A stretch of DNA of 64,000 nt from an uncultured Archangium sp. Lineage in GTDB: Bacteria; Myxococcota; Myxococcia; Myxococcales; Myxococcaceae. Below the pieces are notes generated by a model. It was not told where the DNA came from. It saw nothing but the letters and a program-made list of their open reading frames with translations, and ran no database searches. The translations under genes were made by a program, and so were the position numbers. The DNA lies in NCBI GenBank assembly GCA_903905455.1, contig CAIVGN010000115.1, positions 1 through 64,000 on the forward strand, written 5' to 3'. Of the stretch, positions 37,788-45,964 are shown in pieces; the stretch's first letter is position 1, and the number at the start of each line of letters is the position of its first letter.

Positions 37788-40319
37788 GTGAATGCACCGA
37801 CCCATTGGGCTGACGAGGCTCGCTTCACCGACTCCTCCGCTTCGTTTCGCAGCTTCTTCACCGAGCTGAAGGAAGCCTTCGTCGAGCGCGAGTCGCTCTT
37901 CACGCAGATCGAGCTCGCGCTGCTGTGCAAGGAGCACGTGTTGATGATCGGCCCGCCGGGCACCGCCAAGAGCGCCATCGCCGGCGCGGTGCTGGGCCGC
38001 ATCGTCGACGAGAAGACGGGCAAGCCCTCGCTCTTCAGCAAGCAGCTGGCCGAGAACACGGTGCAGACCGATCTCATCGGCCCGGTGGACTTCAAGGTGC
38101 TCACCGAGACCGGGCGCACCGAGCACCTCACCGAGGAGGGCATGCTCGGCGCCGTGCACGCGTTCCTCGACGAGGTCTTCGACGGGCGCGACATGCTGCT
38201 GCGTTCGATCCTGAACGTGCTGCACGAGCGCGAGCTCAAGCATGGGCGCAAGGTGACCCCGGGCCGCTGCGAGTGCGCGCTGATGACCTCGAACCGGTAC
38301 CTCTCGGAGGTGCTGCAGCGTTCGCCCGAGACGCTCCAGGCCTTCGCCGATCGCATCTCGTTCATCTCCTTCGCGCCCAAGAGCTTCGCGCGCCGCTCGA
38401 GCCGCGGGCAGATGCTCAACCGCGCGCAGACCGGCCAGCGCCCGGCGCTCCACGTGAAGCTCACCTTGCAGCAGCTCGACGTGCTCCAGGAGGCGGTGGA
38501 GGCCGTCGAGGTGCCCGCGCTGGTGGCGGAGGGCATGGAGGAGCTGTCGGACATGCTCGAGCGGGATCTCCTCTCGCAGGTCGCCAAGCTGCCGGACTAC
38601 GTGCCCACCAAGTACTTCTCCCAGCGCTCGATGGTGAAGGCGCTGTGGGCGCTCAAGGCCATCGTGGTGCGCGACCGCATGTACCGCCGCCCCGAGCGCC
38701 GCCTCGTCGCGGAGCCCGGCGATCTCGAGATGCTCAAGCACTTCTTCCTGCTGGGCGGCCCGGTGGAAGGGGAACTCGACGCGCTGATCAAGCTCTCGGC
38801 CGACCCGCGGGAGCGCGCGCAGCTGGAGATCATCCGCGTCGAGCACAAGACCTTCACCCAGGCCTACGCGAAGCTCGCGCCCTCGCTGCAGCTGTCGCTG
38901 GAGCGCGAAGGGGCCGACCTCAAGGTCAACGACGACGTCGACGCGGCCGAAGGGCAGACCCGGGCCTGGACCGCGGCCGTCGCCAGCACCACCGCGCGCT
39001 CGCTGCGAGACAAGCTGGTGCCCGGGCCGCGGCACCCCGAGAACCGCAAGCCGTTGCTGCGCGCCGCCGAGCTGCTGGTGCAGGCCATGGACCAGCGCGT
39101 GACCCGTGGCATGGCGGGGCAGGGTGAAGGGCGCGGTGGGGTGGCGATGCTGGGCAGCTTCGGCGACGTGCTCGAGCTGGCCCGGCGCGTGCCCGAGCTG
39201 CAGCCGCGGTTGCCGAACGTCGCACGGGGCGTCGCGGAGTTCGGTCGCCAGGCGGCGCTGATGATCGCGCTCGCGGCCGAGGGCAGCGAGTTCGACGAGA
39301 ACCTGCGCCTCGACGGCGTCTCGGGGCTGGCGGCGAACCTGGCCGAAGAGCTCGAGCGCATCGCCGAGTTGGTGCAGGTCGCCGGCGCCATCACCCCCGA
39401 CGTCGTCGAGCCGATGCGCGCGCACCTGGCGACCATTCGGGAACGCACCGCGCTCGCGCTCCGGCGCCGTGCCACGCGCATGTTCACCCACGGCCAGGCG
39501 GGCCGAAAGGGCGAGCCCCTCGAGCTGCTCATCGCGGACAGCCGTCGGCTGCGCGAGCTGGAGCGCGGCCTCGTCGAGCTGTCCACGGTGCACGTCGGCC
39601 TGCGCGTCGAGCTGCTCGCCCCGCTCGCCGAGCAGTACGCGCGCGACGTGGTGGCGGTGCAGCCGTTCCAGAAGCTGGAGCAGCTCCACCGGCTGATGCA
39701 GGGGGTGATCGACAACCTGCGGCGTGAAGGCGCGGCGCCCGAGGCGGCCCTGCGCGTGTCGCGCGACGACATCGAGCGGCGGGTGCGGCTCTACGCCCAG
39801 GGCCTGGCCTCGCCCAAGCTGGTCGCGCCCGAGAGCCCGCGGGTGCTCACCGGCGAGGCGTACACCTTCTACCGCACGCAGCTCGCGGCCCTGGGCATCG
39901 AGGGTGAGCTCACGGCCCTGGCCTCGATCGACGCGTCGCTGCGAGAGGTCGGGGCGATGCCCTTGCCGCCGGAGCTGCGCGAGCTGATCGCCAACGCAGA
40001 GGTGGGCTCGATCGGCGTCCGGGTGCGCTACCTGTGGAGCTGGTGGTCGCTCGTCGAGCGGAACCTCCCCGAGCCGCAGAAGCTGCAGGCCGGCGCCGAG
40101 GCCGACAAGTCGTTCGATGCGCTGGTGAAGAGCCGCTTCCCCCTGCTGGTGACCCGCGAGGGCGAATTCGTTCGCCTGGGCGCGGCGCTCAACCGACTGG
40201 GGCACGAGCCGGGCCAGCGCGGTGACGTGGTGCGCTCGCTGCGCGACGAGGTGGCGCAGTGCGAAGACGCCTTCAGCAGCTTCTCGCGGGCGCTGGTCGA
40301 CGCGCGCACCCGGAAGTGA
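37788..40319 (+). CDS. MoxR/RavA-like AAA+ ATPase with long helical tail
   Basis: 843 aa from GTG 37788. The AAA+ module (about residues 15-300) has Walker A GPPGTAKS (55-62), Walker B AFLDEVFDG (around 125-133) and sensor-1 Asn in LMTSNR (N169), as in RavA of the MoxR group. The following 540 residues are mostly helical and Arg/Glu/Leu-rich, longer than the RavA tail. MoxR ATPases remodel protein complexes with a VWA partner; the next gene, 3 bp away, encodes that partner. Earlier in-frame starts upstream are overridden by the divergent CPBP gene. Confidence 0.86.
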   Translation: MNAPTHWADEARFTDSSASFRSFFTELKEAFVERESLFTQIELALLCKEHVLMIGPPGTAKSAIAGAVLGRIVDEKTGKPSLFSKQLAENTVQTDLIGPVDFKVLTETGRTEHLTEEGMLGAVHAFLDEVFDGRDMLLRSILNVLHERELKHGRKVTPGRCECALMTSNRYLSEVLQRSPETLQAFADRISFISFAPKSFARRSSRGQMLNRAQTGQRPALHVKLTLQQLDVLQEAVEAVEVPALVAEGMEELSDMLERDLLSQVAKLPDYVPTKYFSQRSMVKALWALKAIVVRDRMYRRPERRLVAEPGDLEMLKHFFLLGGPVEGELDALIKLSADPRERAQLEIIRVEHKTFTQAYAKLAPSLQLSLEREGADLKVNDDVDAAEGQTRAWTAAVASTTARSLRDKLVPGPRHPENRKPLLRAAELLVQAMDQRVTRGMAGQGEGRGGVAMLGSFGDVLELARRVPELQPRLPNVARGVAEFGRQAALMIALAAEGSEFDENLRLDGVSGLAANLAEELERIAELVQVAGAITPDVVEPMRAHLATIRERTALALRRRATRMFTHGQAGRKGEPLELLIADSRRLRELERGLVELSTVHVGLRVELLAPLAEQYARDVVAVQPFQKLEQLHRLMQGVIDNLRREGAAPEAALRVSRDDIERRVRLYAQGLASPKLVAPESPRVLTGEAYTFYRTQLAALGIEGELTALASIDASLREVGAMPLPPELRELIANAEVGSIGVRVRYLWSWWSLVERNLPEPQKLQAGAEADKSFDALVKSRFPLLVTREGEFVRLGAALNRLGHEPGQRGDVVRSLRDEVAQCEDAFSSFSRALVDARTRK

Positions 40320-40322
40320 GCC

Positions 40323-42578
40323 ATGTCGGTCGATCACTTCAACCAGCTGAAGGATCGACTCGAGGCCCTGCGCGCCGGCAGGCCTCCCGCGCTGGGCGTG
40401 CTGGAGCGCGCGCGCATGCTCTTCGTGCGGGACGACGGCCTGGTGTCGCTCGAGGCCCTGAGGGCGTTGGACGTGGATCTCGAACGCTCCGGAGTGCACA
40501 CCGTCGCCGACGCGCGGCTGCTGCGTGAGCTGGGCGCCGCGAAGGGCAAGCTGGGAGAGCTGAACAAGGGGCTCGAGGTGCGCGCCCGGGCGTCGCTGCG
40601 CGAGTTCGACCTGGCGCTCGCCGAGGCGGAGCGGCTGGCCGCGCTCGAGAAGCTGCCCCCGGCGCTGCGGGGCTCGCTGGACCAGGACTTTCGCCGGCTC
40701 GCGCGCGTGGTGAAGGTGGCCGCGGTGTTCACTGGGCTGCCCCAGGAGCAGTTCGAGATCTACAGCCGGCCCCGCTTCGGTGATCGCCAGGCGCCCGGGA
40801 GCGCCCGCCTGGCCCTGGCCGAGTTCCTCGCCGGGCGAGCGCAGGCGACGCTGGGGGACACCACCCAGAAGCGGCGCGACCTCGACCTCGCCTACGAGAT
40901 CATCTTGCGCATGGGCGTCGACTCGAAGGCCGACCGGGACCGCGCGCGGCGGCTCCGGCTCGAGCTGGGGGCGGCCCGCGAGCGGGTGCGCTCTTCGCCC
41001 GCGGTGCGCTCGCTCGACGACCTGCTGCGGCACGTGCGTCACGCGGCCCGGCGAGACCCGACGACGGCGTGGCGCAGCCTGCGGGCGCTGTACGACCGGG
41101 CCGTCGAGGCCGGTGACGCCGAGCTCGCCCAGGCCTCGCACGCGGCCGTACTTTCCATGGCGCAGCAGGGCTCCCTGGCCGCGGCGGTCGATCGGGCCGA
41201 GACCATGCGCTCGGTGGGCTGGCGCGATGCCCCCCGGCACGAGTTCGTCGAGCGCCTCGCGCCGGGTGGTCGCCAGGGAATCGAGGACCAGCTCGCCGCC
41301 GATCTCGCGCAGTTGGCCTTCGATCTCGACGACGACCAGCGCCGCGCCCTGGAACTGGCCACGGGCTGTGCCCGCTACTTCGACGTCGAAGACGCGCTGT
41401 CCGAGGAGATCATCGAGGCCGAGACCGCCGCCACCCGCCCGGTGCAGCGCCGCGTGCCGTACCCCACGCAGCTGATGACCTACGAGCCGACCAACTCGCT
41501 CGACCAGCTGAGCCACTTCGTGCTCGATCACCCCGGTTCGCTGGTGCTCGACCTCGCCTCGGGGCGCCAGATGGTCCGCGCCTACCTCGAGGAAGAGCCG
41601 CCCCCGAAGCCCAAGCGCCAGCAGAAGACGGCGGTGCGGGTCTACGTGCTCGACGCGTCGGGCTCGATGCACGGCGCGCGGTCCCGGTTCCGCGACGCGA
41701 TCCTCATCTCCGAGCTCAACGCCATTCGCGTGAAGGCGAAGGCCGGGCTGGCCTTCGATCCGCTCTACTTCTCGTACTTCAACGATGCGCCGACCGAGTT
41801 GGTGCGGGTGGACACCGGCGACGAGGCGAACCGGCAGATCGAGAAGCTCTTCCACAAGTCACCGGCCGAGGGGCAGACCGACATCTCGCTGGCGTTGGTG
41901 TCGGCCTTCGACTCCATCGGCCGGGCGCGCGGTGAAGATCCCTACCTCGCGCGCGCCACCGTGGTGCTGGTCACCGACGGCGAAGACGGCGTGGATCTCG
42001 AGCTCATCAAGAAGACCCGCAGCCCCTACGACGGGTTGGAGATCGACCTCTCGTTCATCTCGCTGGGGGAAGAGAACCCCGACCTGCGTTCCCTGGTCAT
42101 CGAGCAGCGCGACGCCGGTGGGCGCGCCTTCTACCACCACGTGTCCGACGCCGAGATCCAGCTGGCGCGCACCGACTTCGACTCGGCCTGGCGCACGCTG
42201 TTGCCTGCCGACGTGGCGATCACCTCCGACGTCCTGGAGCGCCTGGTGCCGCACCTCGAGGCGCTGGAGACCATCGCCCAGGGCCGCGAGGTCAAGAAGC
42301 CCGAGTCGGCCGACGCCCAGTTCGACTCGCTGTTCCCCGAGCGCGCGCGCGGCCAGGCGCCGGCCTTCACCCAGCTCCCCCGGGTCATCGACATTCTCGA
42401 GGCCGTGGGTGAGGCCGTGAGCCTGGCGCCGGCCGAGGGCCGAAGGGGCGAGGCGGTGACCCTGCTCAGTCACCTCCTGCAGGTCTACGGGCTGCCGTTG
42501 CCCAGGTACCTCGAGGTGGTGCAGGTGCCCGAGGCGCGCGTCGAGAAGGCCATCGCGCGGCTTCGTCTCGTGTGCTGA
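40323..42578 (+). CDS. VWA-domain protein, ViaA-like partner of the MoxR ATPase
   Basis: 751 aa. The first 430 residues are helical and charged. A von Willebrand factor A domain follows (about 436-630) with an intact metal-ion site: DASGS (444-448), TDISLAL and the aspartate in LVTDGEDGVD. It should bind metal and protein ligands and act with the preceding ATPase, as ViaA does with RavA. The gap to the ATPase gene is 3 bp and to the coiled-coil gene 12 bp. It is longer than E. coli ViaA. Confidence 0.85.
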   Translation: MSVDHFNQLKDRLEALRAGRPPALGVLERARMLFVRDDGLVSLEALRALDVDLERSGVHTVADARLLRELGAAKGKLGELNKGLEVRARASLREFDLALAEAERLAALEKLPPALRGSLDQDFRRLARVVKVAAVFTGLPQEQFEIYSRPRFGDRQAPGSARLALAEFLAGRAQATLGDTTQKRRDLDLAYEIILRMGVDSKADRDRARRLRLELGAARERVRSSPAVRSLDDLLRHVRHAARRDPTTAWRSLRALYDRAVEAGDAELAQASHAAVLSMAQQGSLAAAVDRAETMRSVGWRDAPRHEFVERLAPGGRQGIEDQLAADLAQLAFDLDDDQRRALELATGCARYFDVEDALSEEIIEAETAATRPVQRRVPYPTQLMTYEPTNSLDQLSHFVLDHPGSLVLDLASGRQMVRAYLEEEPPPKPKRQQKTAVRVYVLDASGSMHGARSRFRDAILISELNAIRVKAKAGLAFDPLYFSYFNDAPTELVRVDTGDEANRQIEKLFHKSPAEGQTDISLALVSAFDSIGRARGEDPYLARATVVLVTDGEDGVDLELIKKTRSPYDGLEIDLSFISLGEENPDLRSLVIEQRDAGGRAFYHHVSDAEIQLARTDFDSAWRTLLPADVAITSDVLERLVPHLEALETIAQGREVKKPESADAQFDSLFPERARGQAPAFTQLPRVIDILEAVGEAVSLAPAEGRRGEAVTLLSHLLQVYGLPLPRYLEVVQVPEARVEKAIARLRLVC

Positions 42579-42590
42579 CGTGGGCTGGCG

Positions 42591-43136
42591 ATGGTGTTCG
42601 GGTTCCTCAAGAAGAAGGCGGCGATCTCGAAGAAGGCCACCGATCCCCTCGCGGTGTTTGACGCGGTGATCAGCTCGGTCGAGCGGCAGGGGGGGGAGGT
42701 GCGCAAGTCGGCGGCCACGTTGCTGGCCCTGCGCGCCGAGCTGACGCGCGACCTCGACAAGTACGGCAAGCGCATCGCCGGCACCGAGGCCCGGTTGCCG
42801 AAGGCCGAGGGCGACGTCTCGGTTGAGAAGACGCTGCGCCGCGACCTGGCCGAGGCGCGGGGGCTGCTGGAGAAGACGCAGGAGGCGCTGGCCCAGGCCG
42901 AGACCAACGCGCGCCTGTTGATGGACGCCGCGGAGGACCTCGGCAAGCAACTCGCGGAGCTCCAGGAAGAGCGGCAGAGCGCACGGGCCCGGCTCTCGGC
43001 GGGCACCATGGTGTCCGAGGCGCTCAAGACGCAGGTGGCGAACTTCGATCGGTTGATGAAGCTCGACGCCGCCCGAGACGAGGTCGAGAAGGCCCACGCC
43101 CTGGCCGAGCTGTACCGCGAAGACACCGGGAGGTGA
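42591..43136 (+). CDS. Coiled-coil protein, possibly PspA-like
   Basis: 181 aa. Almost the entire sequence is predicted coiled coil (for example EARGLLEKTQEALAQAETNA), following a short basic head (FGFLKKKAAISKKATDP). The layout resembles PspA/IM30 membrane-stress proteins, but I cannot confirm homology by eye. It is third in an operon with the MoxR and VWA genes. Its stop abuts the convergent gamma-carbonic anhydrase gene. Confidence 0.68.
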   Translation: MVFGFLKKKAAISKKATDPLAVFDAVISSVERQGGEVRKSAATLLALRAELTRDLDKYGKRIAGTEARLPKAEGDVSVEKTLRRDLAEARGLLEKTQEALAQAETNARLLMDAAEDLGKQLAELQEERQSARARLSAGTMVSEALKTQVANFDRLMKLDAARDEVEKAHALAELYREDTGR

Positions 43137-43643
43137 TCAGCGGTAGCTGCGCGCCAGCTCGAGGTACGTGCGCCAGGACTGATCGATCATCTGGAGGTCG
43201 CGGTCGGTCACCTCGCGCACCTTCCTGGCGGGGGAGCCCACGAGGAAGCTGCGCGCCTCGAACTTCTTGCCCGGGGTGATCAACGAGCCGGCGGCCACGA
43301 AGCAGTGCTCTCCGAGCTCCGCGCCGTCGAGGAGGATGCTGCCCATGCCGATGAGGCAGTGCGCGCCGACGGTGCACCCGTGGAGGATGACCCGGTGGCC
43401 GATGGTGCACTCTTCACCGATGGTGGTCTGGCTGTGGCCGCGCGTGGCGTGGGCGATGGTGCCGTCCTGCACGTTGGTGCGCGCCCCGATGCGGATCGTC
43501 CCGCAGTCGCCGCGCAACACAGCGGTGGGCCACACCGAGACGTCCTCGGCGAGCTGCACGTCGCCCAGCAACTGCGCCGAGGCGTGAACCCATGCGGTGG
43601 AATGAATGAGCGGCTTCAAACCCTGGAACGCTTCACTCGACAT
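43137..43643 (-). CDS. Gamma-class carbonic anhydrase-like protein
   Basis: 168 aa from ATG 43643. Left-handed beta-helix hexapeptides (VSVWPTAVLRGDCGTIRIGA, VGAHCLIGMGSILLDGAELG) are obvious. The metal-site histidines appear in TIAHATRGHSQTTIG and IGHRVILHGC, as in the gamma-carbonic anhydrase/YrdA family. It may hydrate CO2 or bind metal without activity, as many members do. It is cytoplasmic. A 25-bp gap separates it from the divergent membrane protein gene. Confidence 0.9.
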   Translation of the reverse strand: MSSEAFQGLKPLIHSTAWVHASAQLLGDVQLAEDVSVWPTAVLRGDCGTIRIGARTNVQDGTIAHATRGHSQTTIGEECTIGHRVILHGCTVGAHCLIGMGSILLDGAELGEHCFVAAGSLITPGKKFEARSFLVGSPARKVREVTDRDLQMIDQSWRTYLELARSYR

Positions 43644-43668
43644 GGTGGGGAGGTACCTGAACCAAGGT

Positions 43669-44988
43669 ATGTTGAAAACCACCATGCTGCGGATCTTCGT
43701 ATTGGGAACGGTGTTGTCGGCGACGTGGACCCTCGCCCAGGGCACCCCAGACATTCCGTCGGAGAAGGTCGTCATCGTGCAGTTGAGCGAGCCTGCCGAC
43801 GCCGGCATCGCCCAGGCCGCGCCGCCTCCGCAGCCGACGCCCGAGCCGGTGGCCCCCGCGTACATCCCGCCCTCCCGGCAGGACGCTCCCACCGCGCCGC
43901 CCGCCGACCGCACGTTGGAGGCGCTGCCTCCGCCGCTGCCGCTCCCCGAGCAGCTCGACCCGAATCCGCCGCAGATCGTGCCCGAAGGTCCGGGCGCGAT
44001 GCTCGACGGTCACCCGCGTGAGGGCGCGTTCCTGTCGGGCCCCGGCAGCGTCACCTTCCTGATGCACCACACGCTGATGACCGGCCTCGGGGTGCTCGCC
44101 ACGCAGATGGTGCCCCGGGCCATCGACGCGGCGCCGGCGTTCCCTGCTTCGCTGGACCGGAACATGAAGATCGACGTGCCCGGCGGCGGGTGCACCGTCG
44201 ATGCCTCGGGCAAGCCCACCAACATGATGTACAAGACCAGTGGCGCCGACGGTAAGGCGGTCGAGACTTGTTCGGAGATCGTGACGGGGGAGGGCGCGCG
44301 GCTCGCCTACCTCACTGGCACGCTGGTCGGCGCCGCCGTCGGCTTCACCTCGGCGGCCATCTGGCAGTTCTACAACTGGACCGGCCACCGCTCGGCCAAC
44401 TTCGGGATCATCACCTCGTTCTTCGGCGGCATGCTGCTGGGCGGCTTCACCGACCTGGTCACCGGTCACGGCGACGCCTACGCGACCACGTGGATGACCC
44501 TGGCCGGCAGCTCCGCGGGTGCCTGGCTCGCGACCATCGTCGGTGGCGGTGACATCGCCTTCAACAAGGCGGCCCTCATCGTCTCCGGCGGCGCCTGGGC
44601 GGCCATCTACGCGGCGCTGATCGTCGCCATCGTGGCCACGACAGGCGGCGGCATCACCGCGCGCAACGGCATCGACGGGGTGATGATCATGCCTGCCATC
44701 GGCGCCGGGCTGATGGCGTTGGCGACGCTCAAGTTCAACCCCAGCGTGGGGCAGATCATGCGCGCCAACCTCTTCGGCACGGCGGTCGGTGGCGTGGTGC
44801 TGTTGCTCTCGGGGCTGCTGCTCGGGCCGACGACGGGCTTCACCAAGTCCCCGGTGCCCTACATCCTCGCGGGTGTCGGAGCGATCGGCGCCAAGACCCT
44901 CGTCAGCCTGCTGTGGGCGGACGCTGCCGACACCAGCTCGGCCGGTGGCTCAGCCAGTGATGGCAAGTACCGCAACGTCTGGTGGTAG
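43669..44988 (+). CDS. Membrane protein with Pro-rich periplasmic segment
   Basis: 439 aa from ATG 43669; ATG 43684 is also possible. A signal peptide ending near TLAQG is followed by a Pro/Ala-rich stretch (about 45-125). The C-terminal half has six to eight hydrophobic segments (such as AAIYAALIVAIVATTGGGI and FGTAVGGVVLLLSGLLLGP). I do not recognise it. It lies 14 bp upstream of the gene at 45003 and may start the operon that contains the tandem ATP-grasp protein. Confidence 0.68.
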   Translation: MLKTTMLRIFVLGTVLSATWTLAQGTPDIPSEKVVIVQLSEPADAGIAQAAPPPQPTPEPVAPAYIPPSRQDAPTAPPADRTLEALPPPLPLPEQLDPNPPQIVPEGPGAMLDGHPREGAFLSGPGSVTFLMHHTLMTGLGVLATQMVPRAIDAAPAFPASLDRNMKIDVPGGGCTVDASGKPTNMMYKTSGADGKAVETCSEIVTGEGARLAYLTGTLVGAAVGFTSAAIWQFYNWTGHRSANFGIITSFFGGMLLGGFTDLVTGHGDAYATTWMTLAGSSAGAWLATIVGGGDIAFNKAALIVSGGAWAAIYAALIVAIVATTGGGITARNGIDGVMIMPAIGAGLMALATLKFNPSVGQIMRANLFGTAVGGVVLLLSGLLLGPTTGFTKSPVPYILAGVGAIGAKTLVSLLWADAADTSSAGGSASDGKYRNVWW

Positions 44989-45002
44989 CTTCCACACCCG
45001 CC

Positions 45003-45419
45003 ATGGCTCGCACGCGCTCCAAGAAGCGCGCACCTCGCACTCCGAAGAAGACGCTGCCTCCGCCGACGACGCGGGCGCTCCACTACAAGGTGGTGGAGCT
45101 CTCGAACGTCGACGAGGCCTCGCTCGAGCGCACCCTCAACGAGTGGTGTGCCCGCGGCTGGACCTACGACGGGGTGCAGTTCGCGATGCGTGAGTCTTCG
45201 AAGCGGCCGTCCATGGGCTTCGTGTTCTTCACCCGGGAAGGCGACGCGCTGCCGGCGCCGGTGGAGTACGCGGTCGATTCCTTCCGGGGCGACGACGAGG
45301 CCTCGGCGCACCTGAAGCGGCTGGCGCATGCCGGTCCCAGCGCGCCCTCCAGCTCCGACGCCTGGTCCCGGCTGCAGGCGCTGGCCCTGGGCAACGACGA
45401 CGAAGGCGGTGACGTCTGA
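45003..45419 (+). CDS. DUF4177-like small protein
   Basis: 138 aa. After a basic tail (ARTRSKKRAPRTPKK) comes a domain like DUF4177: YKVVELSNVDEASLERTLNE, GWTYDGVQFA and GFVFFTR form the short alpha/beta pattern. It has no signal peptide. It probably shares a transcript with the RDD protein, 14 bp downstream. Function is unknown. Confidence 0.68.
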   Translation: MARTRSKKRAPRTPKKTLPPPTTRALHYKVVELSNVDEASLERTLNEWCARGWTYDGVQFAMRESSKRPSMGFVFFTREGDALPAPVEYAVDSFRGDDEASAHLKRLAHAGPSAPSSSDAWSRLQALALGNDDEGGDV

Positions 45420-45433
45420 AGAAGCTGCGCATC

Positions 45434-45964
45434 GTGCGGGAGGGCGAGGCCTCGGGGTACCCCAAGGCGTCGCTCCTGCTCCGTGCGGGCGCGCGGCTGG
45501 TGGACGTGGCCATCGCCTGGGCGGTGTACCGGACGGCGGGCCCCGCGGGCGTGGTGATCGCGCTGCTCTACATCCTCTTCGCCGACGGCATGCTGCAGGG
45601 CCAGAGCCCGGGCAAGAAGCTCTTCGGGGTGAAGGTCGTCTTCGTGCCCACCCGCAGCGGCGCGCGTCACCGCGACAGCGTGCTGCGCAACGCGCCGTTC
45701 GGGCTGATCATCATCCTCTCCATGATGCCGGAGCTGGGACCCCGGGCGTTCCTCGCCGGGCTCGCGGTCATCGGCGGCATCGAGGCGCTGTTGTGCGTGC
45801 GTGACCCCGAGGGGCTGCGCCTGGGCGACGGCTGGGCGCAGACGCAAGTCATCGACGGCAAGGTGCAGGCCGACCAGCCGCAGAGAAGCACCGATCAAGA
45901 AGGTGCGAGGGCGCCCGCGCGTCTTCGCCAGCAAACCGAAGCCCGACGTGAAATAGAGGAATGA
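45434..45964 (+). CDS. RDD-family membrane protein
   Basis: 176 aa from GTG 45434. The RDD pattern is visible: Arg-Asp in LRAGARLVDVAIAWAVY, then LLYILFADGMLQGQSPGKKLFGVKVV with the typical GxSxGK turn, and later membrane helices (FGLIIILSMMPELG, AFLAGLAVIGGIEAL). RDD proteins have transport or envelope functions, mostly unproven. Its stop codon is immediately followed by the ATG of the tandem ATP-grasp gene. Confidence 0.8.
   Translation: MREGEASGYPKASLLLRAGARLVDVAIAWAVYRTAGPAGVVIALLYILFADGMLQGQSPGKKLFGVKVVFVPTRSGARHRDSVLRNAPFGLIIILSMMPELGPRAFLAGLAVIGGIEALLCVRDPEGLRLGDGWAQTQVIDGKVQADQPQRSTDQEGARAPARLRQQTEARREIEE

Noticed and set aside
37740-41855. A very long open frame (1371 codons) on the minus strand across the MoxR and VWA genes
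   Set aside because: It is antisense to two motif-rich genes; its translation is Arg/His/Leu/Gln-rich, with no family motif. High GC content creates long antisense frames.
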